Position numbers and translations under genes: made by a program. 15,653 nt of DNA, taken from Clostridia bacterium (GTDB lineage Bacteria; Bacillota_A; Clostridia; Oscillospirales; CAG-272). Every line of letters starts with the position of its first letter. Positions within the stretch are counted from its first letter, which is position 1. Location: positions 1-15,653 of the forward strand of contig JAGAIH010000436.1 of assembly GCA_017626655.1 (NCBI GenBank). The letters run 5' to 3'. The notes under the pieces were generated by a model. The model made no database searches, had not been told where the DNA came from, and worked only from the letters and a program-made list of their open reading frames with translations. Below, in pieces: positions 1 through 7,512 of the stretch.

Positions 1-16
1 GAACGGCCTCCGGCGG

Positions 17-46
17 CTTAGAACCTTTTTGCAAAAAGGTTCTAAG
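17..46. repeat. Perfect 30-bp palindrome
   Basis: The 30 nt from 17 to 46 read the same on both strands. The arm is CTTAGAACCTTTTTG and the centre is TGCA at 30-33. As RNA it could form a hairpin with a GC-poor inner stem. It lacks a U-tract after the stem, so I do not call it a terminator. It is the first of several palindromes packed into 17-203, downstream of the topoisomerase gene, and is probably part of a dispersed intergenic repeat (inference). Confidence 0.75.
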
Positions 47-110
47 AACTCCAAAAACCTTCAAAAAAACATCGTAAACATATTTATTGAAAGTTTTGGG
101 GATTCTTAAG
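42..110. repeat. Imperfect inverted repeat, two modules back to back
   Basis: The reverse complement of 42-64 begins TTGAAGGTTTTTGGAGTTCT, and 87-110 begins TTGAAAGTTTTGGGGATTCT. They match at about 18 of 22 positions. Each copy runs directly into a palindromic stem: 17-46 on the left and 105-181 on the right. The layout is therefore two related modules pointing away from each other from a centre near 75. Such modular repeats usually occur in many genomic copies, but one window cannot show copy number. Confidence 0.55.
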
Positions 111-203
111 GGACTCTCAAATTTGCCGCTACGGCAAATTTGTCGCGGTGCTTGCACCGCTATTTTCAAAAGTCCCTTAAGCGGGTCCAGGGCAGAGCCC
201 TGG
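105..203. repeat. Nested multi-hairpin repeat element
   Basis: An 11-bp perfect inverted repeat (CTTAAGGGACT at 105-115 with its complement at 171-181) encloses two further perfect hairpins. One is 118-142: stem CAAATTTGCCG, loop CTA. The other is 145-160: stem GCGGTGC, loop TT. A fourth hairpin follows at 187-203: stem CCAGGGC, loop AGA. On either strand this would fold into a multi-branched structure. It carries no credible ORF. A REP/MITE-like mobile or structural repeat is the likeliest reading. Confidence 0.7.
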
Positions 204-204
204 C

Positions 205-220
205 CGATAAACTGCAATTT
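205..220. repeat. 16-nt word shared with the element at 8771-8786
   Basis: CGATAAACTGCAATTT at 205-220 is the exact reverse complement of 8771-8786. The first copy abuts the hairpin cluster at the left of the window; the second lies at the outer edge of the MITE-like element. A shorter form, CGATAAA, also occurs at 241-247 and 9036-9042. This suggests a conserved end sequence for a repeat family (inference). Confidence 0.6.
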
Positions 221-257
221 CCAATAGTATATGCCCAAACCGATAAAGAGATACCCC

Positions 258-291
258 GAAAAACCAAGGACGGAAGGAAGGCCTCCCGTCC
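258..291 (-). terminator. Rho-independent terminator of the topoisomerase gene
   Basis: Read on the minus strand, the 5' arm GGACGGGAGG (complement of 282-291) is followed by a CCTT loop and the 3' arm CCTTCCGTCC (complement of 268-277). The stem is 10 bp with one G-U wobble. It is followed by TTGGTTTTTC, a T-rich tail. It begins 13 nt after the topoisomerase stop codon, the expected place for termination of this minus-strand block. An A-rich stretch upstream could extend the stem against the T-rich tail. Confidence 0.75.
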
Positions 292-303
292 CCGCTTGTT
301 TTT

Positions 304-2553
304 TTAGTCGGTATCCATCTTGATCTGCTGGATCTCTACGTTCTTCTCCTCCAGGAGAGTCCCCGAGGCGGGAACCTTCAGCTTGCGGTAGGACTTGACG
401 TTCTGGTAGTCGTCCCCGAAGTCCGCAACAGCCTTGGCCAGGGTCGCGCCCCGCTTCAGAGTCATGATCTGAACACCGCCCGAGGTACGGGTGGTCTTGA
501 CGGGGATCAGGGCGGACTTCACCAGAATGGCGCGATCCAGGGAGGAGATCATGAGGATATCAATGGGCTTCTTGTCGGTGTCGGTGAAGACCGCCACGAT
601 GGGAGAGGTCTCCGAGTAGGCACCCGTCAGCTTGCGGCGGGTACCCTTGGTGACGTAGGCGGTGACCGGCACGCGGACGGCCTTGCCGTTCTCAAAGACG
701 AAGATGTAGTTCTCGCCCTCGGGATACTCGCGGCGGACCTCCATGTAAATGGGCTTCTCCCCCTCGTCCATTTTCAGCTTGGTGTTGAGGTAATCGCCCA
801 TGGCCGCGGCCTTCAGGCAGTCGAAATCGTCCACGGCGGCGCGGTAGACCTGGCACTTGTCGGTGAAGAACACCAGCTCGTCCCGATTCTCGGCATCCAG
901 GACCGTCTTGACGCTGTCGCCGTCCTTCATCTTCTGATCCTCCACCGAGAACTGGGTTCTGGGGGTGACGGCGATCTTCTTGAAGTAGCCCTCGCTGGTT
1001 AGCAGGAGCTTGACGGGGAAGTTCTCCACGGATTCCTCGGGATCGTAGACCTTGACCTCCCCCGCGTCCATGATCTGGGTCATGCGGGGCTTGCCGTACT
1101 TCTTCTTGATCTCGGTCAGCTGGGCGGCGATGTAGGCCTTGATCTTGAGGTCGTCAGCCAGAATGGCCTCCAGCTCGGCGATCTCCTTCCGCAGATTCTC
1201 CATCTCGGCGATGCGGTTGAGGATGTACTCGCGGTTGAGGGCGCGGAGCTTGATCTCGGCGATGTAGTTGGCCTGGACCTCGTCGATGTCGAAGCCCTCC
1301 ATCAGAGCGGGGATGACCTCGGCCTCCTTCTCGGTCTTGCGGATGATGTGGATGGCCAGATCAATGTCCAGAAGCACCTTGGCCAGGGCCTCCAGCAGGT
1401 GGAGCTTTTCCTTCTTCTTGTTCAGCTCAAAGGTCAGCTCGCGGCGGACACAGCCCATACGGAAGACGATCCACTCACGCAGGATCTCGGCGATACCCAT
1501 CTGCCTCGGCACCGAGTCGATGAGGATGTTGAAGTTGCACTTGAAGGCGTCCTCCAGGGGCGTCACCTTGAAGAGCTTGGTCATGAGCTTGTCGGGATCC
1601 ACACCCTTACGAAGATCCAGGGTCAGCTTGAAGCCCGACAGATCGATCTCGTCGCGGAAATCCGTGATCTCCTTGAGGGAGCCGGACTTGACCAGATCGG
1701 CGATCTTGTCGATGATCTGCTCGATGGTGGTAGAGTAGGGGATCTGCAAAATGTCGATGCAGTTGGCGTCCTTGTCGTAGCGGTAGCGGGCGCGGAGGCG
1801 CACGGGACCCACGCCCGTCTCAAAGACCTGCCGCATCTGGGCGGCATCGTAGAGCATGAGACCGCCCCCGGGAAAATCGGGACCCTTAATCAGCTCCATG
1901 AGCCGCTCGGTGGAGATGCTCGGCTTTTTCAGCATGGCGATGGTACCGTCGCAGACCTCGGCCAGGTTGAAGGGGCAGATGTTGGAGGCCATACCGACGG
2001 CGATACCCATGTTGGGGGTGACCAGCACGTTTGGAAAGGTGGTGGGGAGCAGGACAGGCTCCAGCATGGTGCCGTCGTAGTTGTCCACCATGTCCACGGC
2101 GTCCTTGTCGATGCCCTTGAAGATCTCGGCGCAGAAGGGCTCCAGCCGCGCCTCGGTGTAACGGGGGGCCGAGGCCTTCATGTTGGAGGAGTACTGCTTA
2201 CCGAATGCGCCCTTGGAGTCCACGAAGGGATGGAGCAGAGCCTCGTAGTCGCGGGTCAGACGCACCATGGTCTCGTAAATACCCGCGTCGCCGTGGGGAT
2301 GGATGGCCATGGTACGGCCCGCGATGGTGGCGGATTTCACGCGGGGACCGTTCATGAGTCCCATCTTGTACATGGTGTACAGGAGCTTTCGGTGGGAGGG
2401 CTTGAAGCCGTCAATCTCGGGAATGGCGCGGGAGACGATGACCGTCATGACGTAGGGCATGTAGTTGGTCTCCAGGGTCTCGGTAATGGGCTGGTATCGG
2501 ATGGGAGCGGGTGGCAGCTCCTCGATCACGGGTGTCTTCTTTTTCTTTGCCAT
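304..2553 (-). CDS. parC: Type IIA DNA topoisomerase subunit A (ParC/GyrA-like)
   Basis: This 749-residue protein is the breakage-reunion subunit of a type II topoisomerase, which passes one DNA duplex through another and works with an ATPase (ParE/GyrB) subunit not present here. The catalytic region shows HPHGD at 85-89 and RYTEARL with the active-site tyrosine Y132. A charged coiled-coil tower region spans roughly 390-490, and a beta-pinwheel C-terminal domain runs from about 500 to the end. I see no canonical GyrA box (QRRGGRG); the closest stretch is KGTRRKLTG. This, and a length below usual GyrA (about 800-870), favours a topoisomerase IV-like role, but GyrA versus ParC is not certain. 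At the quinolone-binding positions it carries A90 and E94. The start ATG precedes a lysine-rich MAKKKK; an AGGA lies 11 nt upstream. It is last in the minus-strand block, 46 nt after the Sua5 gene. Confidence 0.9.
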   Translation of the reverse strand: MAKKKKTPVIEELPPAPIRYQPITETLETNYMPYVMTVIVSRAIPEIDGFKPSHRKLLYTMYKMGLMNGPRVKSATIAGRTMAIHPHGDAGIYETMVRLTRDYEALLHPFVDSKGAFGKQYSSNMKASAPRYTEARLEPFCAEIFKGIDKDAVDMVDNYDGTMLEPVLLPTTFPNVLVTPNMGIAVGMASNICPFNLAEVCDGTIAMLKKPSISTERLMELIKGPDFPGGGLMLYDAAQMRQVFETGVGPVRLRARYRYDKDANCIDILQIPYSTTIEQIIDKIADLVKSGSLKEITDFRDEIDLSGFKLTLDLRKGVDPDKLMTKLFKVTPLEDAFKCNFNILIDSVPRQMGIAEILREWIVFRMGCVRRELTFELNKKKEKLHLLEALAKVLLDIDLAIHIIRKTEKEAEVIPALMEGFDIDEVQANYIAEIKLRALNREYILNRIAEMENLRKEIAELEAILADDLKIKAYIAAQLTEIKKKYGKPRMTQIMDAGEVKVYDPEESVENFPVKLLLTSEGYFKKIAVTPRTQFSVEDQKMKDGDSVKTVLDAENRDELVFFTDKCQVYRAAVDDFDCLKAAAMGDYLNTKLKMDEGEKPIYMEVRREYPEGENYIFVFENGKAVRVPVTAYVTKGTRRKLTGAYSETSPIVAVFTDTDKKPIDILMISSLDRAILVKSALIPVKTTRTSGGVQIMTLKRGATLAKAVADFGDDYQNVKSYRKLKVPASGTLLEEKNVEIQQIKMDTD

Positions 2554-2599
2554 AAAAATCTATATCCTATCCAGTAATTTTCAATATGTAGTCGGTGTT

Positions 2600-3655
2600 T
2601 TAAACCTTTTGAATGGTGTGGGCGGCCGCGCGGATCATGCGGTTGTACAGCGCCAGCCCCAGCCCGTCCAGGGGGGGCAGATGGGCGTACATGACCGATG
2701 CCTCCGCCTTGTCAGCCTCGCGGAGGAGGGAGAAGAGACAGTGGGCCTGGGTAGAAAGATCCTCTCGCTCGCCCACGGGGAAGAGATTTTCATTTTTCAA
2801 GTGGGGCATCTCTTCAAAATAGCAGAGGATGGCGCAGGACCTCTCCGCCTGCTCCCTTTTAAGGAATGCCAGCACGTCCTCGGGGGTGCCGTCCAGAAGC
2901 ACCAGCGGGGTGGAGGGAGCGTAATGCTTGTACATCATGCCGGGGGACAGGGGGCGTTCTCCCTCCTTCAGCTGCTCCAGCACGGCGGGGGCGATGACCA
3001 CCCGCTCGCATACGCAGGTCAGAGCGTCGGCGGTGATGGCACCGGGACGGAGCAGGGTCAGGTACTCCCCCTCGTGATCGTGGCCAATGCTCACGATGGT
3101 GGACTCCAGCCCGATGTCGCTCTCCCCGCCGTCGATGATCATGTCCACGCGCCCCGACAGGTCGGTGATGACGTGCTCGGCTACGGTAGGCGATGGCTTA
3201 CCCGACAGATTGGCCGAGGGAGCGGCCACGGGGAAGTCGCCGCAGGCCTTCAGCAGGGCGTGGGCGATGGGATGGTCGGGACAGCGCACCGCCACGGTGT
3301 CAAGGCCGCCGGTGGTGGCGTAGGGGATGCACTCCCGCTTGGGCAGGATCACCGTCAGAGGCCCCGGCATGAAGGCCGCAGCCAGACGGAAGTACAGGTC
3401 CCCTGTATGGGCATACTTGTCCGCCTCGGCAGGCTCGTGGATATGGATGATAAGAGGATTGTTGGAGGGACGGCCCTTGGCGGCGTAGATCTTCTCGGCG
3501 GACGCTTGGGACAGTCCGTTACCGCCCAGGCCGTACACCGTCTCGGTGGGGAACACCACAAGGCCCCCCTCGCGAAGGACGCGGGCGGCTTCTGCGAGCT
3601 CGGCGGCGGATGCCCCGGGGTCTGTTATTTGGATGACCTTGGTCTGCATAGTCAT
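2600..3655 (-). CDS. ywlC: L-threonylcarbamoyladenylate synthase, Sua5 type
   Basis: This cytoplasmic enzyme makes threonylcarbamoyl-AMP from threonine, bicarbonate and ATP. It is the first step of t6A37 modification of ANN-decoding tRNAs. The 351 residues fit the long Sua5 form rather than the short TsaC form. A YrdC-like domain covers about 15-210, with KGRPSNNPL at 60-68 and APSANLSG at 145-152. The linker SPGMMYKHYAP sits at 237-247, followed by a C-terminal Sua5 domain. The start codon overlaps the prfA stop as ATGA, with AGGA 6 nt upstream, so translational coupling is likely. An in-frame ATG two codons later is possible but less supported. Linkage to prfA is common in Firmicutes; usually prmC lies between them, and here it does not. 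Confidence 0.93.
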   Translation of the reverse strand: MTMQTKVIQITDPGASAAELAEAARVLREGGLVVFPTETVYGLGGNGLSQASAEKIYAAKGRPSNNPLIIHIHEPAEADKYAHTGDLYFRLAAAFMPGPLTVILPKRECIPYATTGGLDTVAVRCPDHPIAHALLKACGDFPVAAPSANLSGKPSPTVAEHVITDLSGRVDMIIDGGESDIGLESTIVSIGHDHEGEYLTLLRPGAITADALTCVCERVVIAPAVLEQLKEGERPLSPGMMYKHYAPSTPLVLLDGTPEDVLAFLKREQAERSCAILCYFEEMPHLKNENLFPVGEREDLSTQAHCLFSLLREADKAEASVMYAHLPPLDGLGLALYNRMIRAAAHTIQKV

Positions 3656-4725
3656 TCTGTATCCTGTTCTTTGAGCTTTTCCGCCGTATCTGCGGCGGTC
3701 AGAGCCTCGATCATGGCCCCGATATTTCCGTTCATAAAGCCGTCCAGATCGAAGATGGACAGGCCGATGCGGTGGTCGGTGACACGGCTCTGGGGGTAGT
3801 TGTAGGTGCGGATCTTTTCACTGCGATCTCCCGAACCTACCTGGGACTTGCGGGTGGAGGCGCGGGCCTCGTCCTGCTCGGTTTTCTTGATGTGGTAGAG
3901 CTTGACCTTCAGCATTTCCAATGCCTTGTCCTTGTTCTGGAACTGGGACCGCTCCTGCTGGCACTCGATCACGATCCCCGTGGGCTTGTGGGTCAAACGC
4001 ACCGCCGACTCGGTCTTGTTGATGTGCTGACCGCCCGCACCGCTGGACTTGCAGGACTCGTAGATCAGATCGGAATCCTTGATCTCGATCTCCACGTCCT
4101 TGACCTCGGGCAGGACCGCCACCGTGGCGGCGGAGGTCTGGATGCGCCCCTGGGACTCGGTGGCGGGGACGCGCTGGACACGGTGGACACCCGACTCGAA
4201 CTTGAAGCGGGAGTAAGCCCCCTTGCCCTCGATCAGCACTGTCACCTCGCGGAAGCCTCCCAGCTCGGTCTCGGTGGCCGAGGTGACGGTCACTTTAAAA
4301 CCAACGCTTTGGGCGTACATACTGTACATACGGAGGAGATCGGCGGCGAACAGAGCGGCCTCCTCGCCTCCCGTCCCCGCACGAAGCTCCATGATGACCG
4401 AGCAATCGTCCTCGGGGTCCTTTGGGATGAGCAACTTTTGCAGCTCCTCGGCGGCCTCGACGATCTTTCCCTTGAGCATCTCGGCCTCGTCCACGGCCAG
4501 AGCCTTCAGCTCGGGGTCGTCTCCCAGATCAGCCAGCTCCAAAGCCTCGGCGCGGGCATCCTCCAGGCCGCGGTAGAGACGGTAGGCCTCCACCAGAGGA
4601 GTCAGATTGTGATATTCCTTGATGAGCGCCGTATACACCGAGGGATCGGCCGCCGTCTCGGGAAGGGACAGACGGAACTCAATGTCCTCGTATTTGGCGG
4701 CGATGGGGATGAGCTTTTCAAACAT
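3652..4725 (-). CDS. prfA: Peptide chain release factor 1 (RF1)
   Basis: RF1 recognises UAA and UAG stop codons in the ribosomal A site and triggers peptide release. The 357-residue length is typical. The codon-recognition tripeptide is PAT at 187-189 (RVPATESQGR), which marks RF1 rather than RF2 (SPF). The hydrolysis motif GGQ is at 231-233 within SSGAGGQHINKTES. The start is supported by AAAGGA 7 nt upstream of the ATG. The gene ends in TGA, an RF2-type stop, embedded in the ATGA overlap with the Sua5 gene. It lies downstream of the M18 peptidase gene, separated from it by 118 nt that contain the heptamer-repeat hairpin. Assignment is firm. Confidence 0.97.
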   Translation of the reverse strand: MFEKLIPIAAKYEDIEFRLSLPETAADPSVYTALIKEYHNLTPLVEAYRLYRGLEDARAEALELADLGDDPELKALAVDEAEMLKGKIVEAAEELQKLLIPKDPEDDCSVIMELRAGTGGEEAALFAADLLRMYSMYAQSVGFKVTVTSATETELGGFREVTVLIEGKGAYSRFKFESGVHRVQRVPATESQGRIQTSAATVAVLPEVKDVEIEIKDSDLIYESCKSSGAGGQHINKTESAVRLTHKPTGIVIECQQERSQFQNKDKALEMLKVKLYHIKKTEQDEARASTRKSQVGSGDRSEKIRTYNYPQSRVTDHRIGLSIFDLDGFMNGNIGAMIEALTAADTAEKLKEQDTE

Positions 4726-4754
4726 GGTGGGTTCCTTTGAGAAGAGTTATTGGG

Positions 4755-4839
4755 AGATACAAAGATACAAGATACGAGATACAAGATAGGGACGAACCGG
4801 AGCTATCTTGTATCTTTGTATCTTTGTATCTTGTATCTT
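4755..4839. repeat. Heptamer-repeat inverted repeat (hairpin)
   Basis: The left arm (4755-4789) is built of GATACAA-like heptamers. The right arm (4803-4839) is built of the complementary TTGTATC units. A 13-nt loop (4790-4802) separates them. The 21 bp nearest the loop pair with a single mismatch (a G-U wobble on one strand); further out the arms pair in several registers because of the tandem units. It fills most of the gap between the M18 peptidase stop and prfA. It may act as a weak terminator, an mRNA 3'-end stabiliser or a processing site; none is proven. Confidence 0.7.
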
Positions 4840-4843
4840 GCGT

Positions 4844-6244
4844 TTACGCCTTAAAGAACGCCTCGAACGCCTGATGGGCCGTATACAGATCCGCCTTGGA
4901 AATGATCTCGTAAGGCGCGTGCATGGCGATCACGGGGACGCCCAGGTCCACGGTCTCGATGTTGTGCTTGGCGATGAACTTGGCCACGGTGCCGCCGCCG
5001 CCCTGATCCGCCTTGCCCAGCTCGCCTGCCTGCCAGATCACGCCGTACTCGGCCATGATCTTGCGGATCCAGGCCACGAACTCGGCGGGGGCGTCGTTGG
5101 TGCCGCTCTTACCGCCGTGACCCGTGTACTTGGACATGGCCACGCCGCAGTTGATGAGAGAGGAGTTGCGGCGCTCGTAGACCTCGGCGAAATTGGGATC
5201 GAAGCAGGCCGTCACGTCGGAGGACAGGCACTTGGAGTTGGCCTTGACCGTGGAGAAGTGACCGCCCAGAGCGGTAGTGATCTCGGAAATCAGGTCGGTG
5301 AGCAGCTCGGTCTGCATACCCGTGTTGCCCTCGGAGCCGATCTCCTCCTTGTCGGCCAGGATGACCATGGAGGTGTGGACAGAATCGTTAGTACCGAACA
5401 GAGCGGTGATGGAGGGGTAAGCGCAGACGCGGTCGTCGTGACCGTAGGCGCCGATGAGGGAGCGGTCCAGACCCACGTCGCGGGCCTTGCCGGCGGGAAC
5501 GGCGGAGAGATCAGCCGAGAGGAAATCCTCCTCGGTGATGCCGTACTTCTCATGGAGCAGAGCCAGCACGTTGAGACGGATGGCGTCGCCGCCCTCACAA
5601 CCGGGGTAGGGACGGGAGCCCATCAGAAGGTTCAGACCCTCGGCGGGAATGGCGGAGCCCAGAGGCTTGGCGGACTGATCCTTGGCCAGATGGGGGAGCA
5701 GATCGTTGATGTAGATCACGGGGTCGGAAGGATCCTCACCGATGCAGATGTTGACCACGGTGCCGTCCTGCTTCACCACCACGCCGTGGAGGGCCAGGGG
5801 GATGGTCACCCACTGGTACTTGCGGATACCGCCGTAGTAGTGGGTCTTGAAGAAGGCCATGCCGCCATCCTCGTAGAGGGGGCACTGCTTGACGTCGATG
5901 CGGGGCACGTCCACGTGGGAGGCCACGATGCGGATACCGTTGTTGATGGACTCGCTACCGATGCGGAACAGGTACAGGTTGCGGCCGCGGTTGTTGTAGT
6001 AGTATTTCCCGCCGACCTCCAGGGGCATACCCAGGGTGTAGGGAACGTAGCCCTCCTTTTCGGCCATCTCAATCGTGACGGTCACGGCCTCCCGCTCGGT
6101 CTTGGCGGCGTCCAGATAGGCCATGTAGCCGGGGGCGTAATCGTAAACGGCCTTGATGGCGGCCTCGTCGGCCTTCTCGTAGAAATTAACCTTCTTGTAA
6201 CCCAGCTTGGCCTCCAGCTCGGTCGCGGTGATCTTGTCAGACAT
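4844..6244 (-). CDS. M18 family metalloaminopeptidase
   Basis: This is a cytoplasmic dizinc aminopeptidase of the M18 (aspartyl aminopeptidase-like) family, which removes N-terminal residues from peptides. The 466 residues match the family size. Likely metal and catalytic residues are H110 and D112 in ASHVDVPR, D270/D271 in GHDDR, E300/E301 in KEEIGSEG, D343 in SSDVTACFD and H442 in AMHAPYE. The glycine-rich DQGGGG at 413-418 is also typical. No signal peptide is present. The start at 6244 has GAGGA about 8 nt upstream. The 85-nt gap to the transglycosylase could hold its own promoter, but no convincing -35 is seen. Preferred N-terminal residue cannot be told from sequence. Confidence 0.94.
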   Translation of the reverse strand: MSDKITATELEAKLGYKKVNFYEKADEAAIKAVYDYAPGYMAYLDAAKTEREAVTVTIEMAEKEGYVPYTLGMPLEVGGKYYYNNRGRNLYLFRIGSESINNGIRIVASHVDVPRIDVKQCPLYEDGGMAFFKTHYYGGIRKYQWVTIPLALHGVVVKQDGTVVNICIGEDPSDPVIYINDLLPHLAKDQSAKPLGSAIPAEGLNLLMGSRPYPGCEGGDAIRLNVLALLHEKYGITEEDFLSADLSAVPAGKARDVGLDRSLIGAYGHDDRVCAYPSITALFGTNDSVHTSMVILADKEEIGSEGNTGMQTELLTDLISEITTALGGHFSTVKANSKCLSSDVTACFDPNFAEVYERRNSSLINCGVAMSKYTGHGGKSGTNDAPAEFVAWIRKIMAEYGVIWQAGELGKADQGGGGTVAKFIAKHNIETVDLGVPVIAMHAPYEIISKADLYTAHQAFEAFFKA

Positions 6245-6329
6245 GATGTTTATCCTCGTTTCTTAAGATTTTTTGTATAGTGATCGTGAAAGGACACCTT
6301 GACGGACAAGCGTCCCGGACTGTCCCTGA

Positions 6330-6911
6330 TTACGAATTACCGTAAAGTCTTTCATACATTTCCCACGCATCCGTGACCCTCGCCACGAACTGTCTCGTCT
6401 CTCTGAAGGGGATCTTCTTCAACCCCCCCTCGCCGTCGGCGTACCTGTCGTTCTCCAGCCACTCGTCCACGTTGCCCAGCCCTCCGTTGTAGGCGGCGAG
6501 GGCCAGCTCCCAATCGCCGTAGCGATCGTAGAGGTAGGACAGGCAGTAGGTGCCGTACTTGATATTGGTCTCGGGATCGTGGAGCATCCCGCTCTCCAGA
6601 TGCTCGAAGAGCATATCGTCGGTGAGCCACTCAAAGGTGGCGGGCATGAGCTGCATCAGCCCCACCGCCCCCACAGGGGACACCGCCCCCGAATCAAAGC
6701 CGCTCTCGGTGCGGATCACGGCGTAGACCAGGCCCTCGGGGACCCCGTAGGCCTCGGCGTAGACCTCCACGTACTCGGCGTACTCACAGGGGTAAGCATT
6801 TTTCTCAAAGCAGGTGATGATAAAGTCCGCCAGGAACCCCAGACCGATGGCCAGCACCGCGATGAGGGCGATCATGAGCCCCTTGGGCGGGTTTTTCCAG
6901 TCAAGCTTCAT
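6330..6911 (-). CDS. Membrane-anchored soluble-type lytic transglycosylase
   Basis: A 193-residue SLT-domain (lysozyme-like fold) protein predicted to cleave peptidoglycan glycan strands, forming 1,6-anhydro ends. One N-terminal membrane segment (about 11-33) should anchor it with the catalytic domain outside. The SLT core shows RTESGF with probable catalytic E69, then SPVGAVGLMQLMPAT (78-92), AAYNGG and IPFRET near the C-terminus, all expected for the family. There is no extra binding domain. Its ATG lies inside the end of coaE (11-nt overlap), with GGAGG 6 nt upstream, so it is translated from the same mRNA as coaE. Lytic transglycosylase next to coaE is a neighbourhood I recall from other Clostridia (not verified). 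Confidence 0.92.
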   Translation of the reverse strand: MKLDWKNPPKGLMIALIAVLAIGLGFLADFIITCFEKNAYPCEYAEYVEVYAEAYGVPEGLVYAVIRTESGFDSGAVSPVGAVGLMQLMPATFEWLTDDMLFEHLESGMLHDPETNIKYGTYCLSYLYDRYGDWELALAAYNGGLGNVDEWLENDRYADGEGGLKKIPFRETRQFVARVTDAWEMYERLYGNS

Positions 6912-7512
6912 AAGCCACCTCCCACAGAGTCAACAGCCGCCGCACCTCGTCCTCCAGAGCGGGCATATCACCGTCATTGAAGATCACGGCGTCCGACCGT
7001 TCGGTAAAGAACTCATCCTCATGGGAAGCCGCCAGCCGCGCCCTCGCCCGCGCCTCGTCCAAGCCGTCCCGTGCCATAACGCGAGCCAGCCTGACCTCGT
7101 AGGGCGCCAGCACCGACAGAATGAAGCCGCATTCGGCGTCAAACCCCGACTCGAACAGCTGGGGCGCGTCCACCAGCACGGCGGGAACGCCCTCGGCCTC
7201 GTAGTGGCGGAGGGTGGCTCGGACCTCATCCAGGATATAGCGGTGGGTGATGGCGTTGAGATCGGCGAGATCCTGCTCGTGTCCCTCGGCGAAGACCAAA
7301 GCGGCCAAAGCCTTGCGGTCAAGGGTGCCGTCGGGACCCAGGATCCCCGAACCGAACCGCCCCGCCAGCTCGTCAAGGCAAGCCGACGGCGGGACCAGCA
7401 GACCGTGGTAGACTCGGTCGGTATCAATGGAGGGGACCCCATAGCCCGCGAACAGGGAAGCGATGACCCCCTTGCCCGCGCCGCTGGGTCCCGTCAATCC
7501 AACCGTCAGCAT
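6901..7512 (-). CDS. coaE: Dephospho-CoA kinase
   Basis: This enzyme phosphorylates the ribose 3'-OH of dephospho-CoA, the last step of coenzyme A synthesis. The start at ATG 7512 gives 203 residues, the usual CoaE size, and is fixed by the N-terminal P-loop MLTVGLTGPSGAGKG and by GGAGG 7 nt upstream. A longer reading frame extending to 7725 only adds a low-complexity Arg/Gly segment that is a shadow of the upstream gene. Other family signatures are IDTDRVYH (substrate side), LVDAPQLFESG and a C-terminal helix. The P-loop ends GKG rather than the usual GKS/T, an unusual change at the Mg-ATP-binding residue. The start overlaps the oxidoreductase stop by 7 nt; the end overlaps the transglycosylase start. 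Confidence 0.92.
   Translation of the reverse strand: MLTVGLTGPSGAGKGVIASLFAGYGVPSIDTDRVYHGLLVPPSACLDELAGRFGSGILGPDGTLDRKALAALVFAEGHEQDLADLNAITHRYILDEVRATLRHYEAEGVPAVLVDAPQLFESGFDAECGFILSVLAPYEVRLARVMARDGLDEARARARLAASHEDEFFTERSDAVIFNDGDMPALEDEVRRLLTLWEVAYEA

Noticed and set aside
17..46. Palindrome as the terminator of the topoisomerase gene
   Set aside because: The T-run is inside the stem rather than after it, and a better terminator lies closer to the stop codon at 258-291.
1348..2577. Long plus-strand frame (409 codons) opposite the topoisomerase gene
   Set aside because: It is rich in His, Gly, Asp and Val with no domain, as expected for the antisense of a GC-biased coding sequence. 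Similar frames opposite prfA, the M18 peptidase, the importer ATPase and the nuclease-like gene were rejected for the same reason.
6280..6329. Possible terminator hairpin or promoter between the transglycosylase and the M18 peptidase
   Set aside because: GGACA/TGTCC repeats are short and lack a T-tract. A TATACA at 6274-6279 has no acceptable -35 at 16-18 nt. Neither is firm enough to list.
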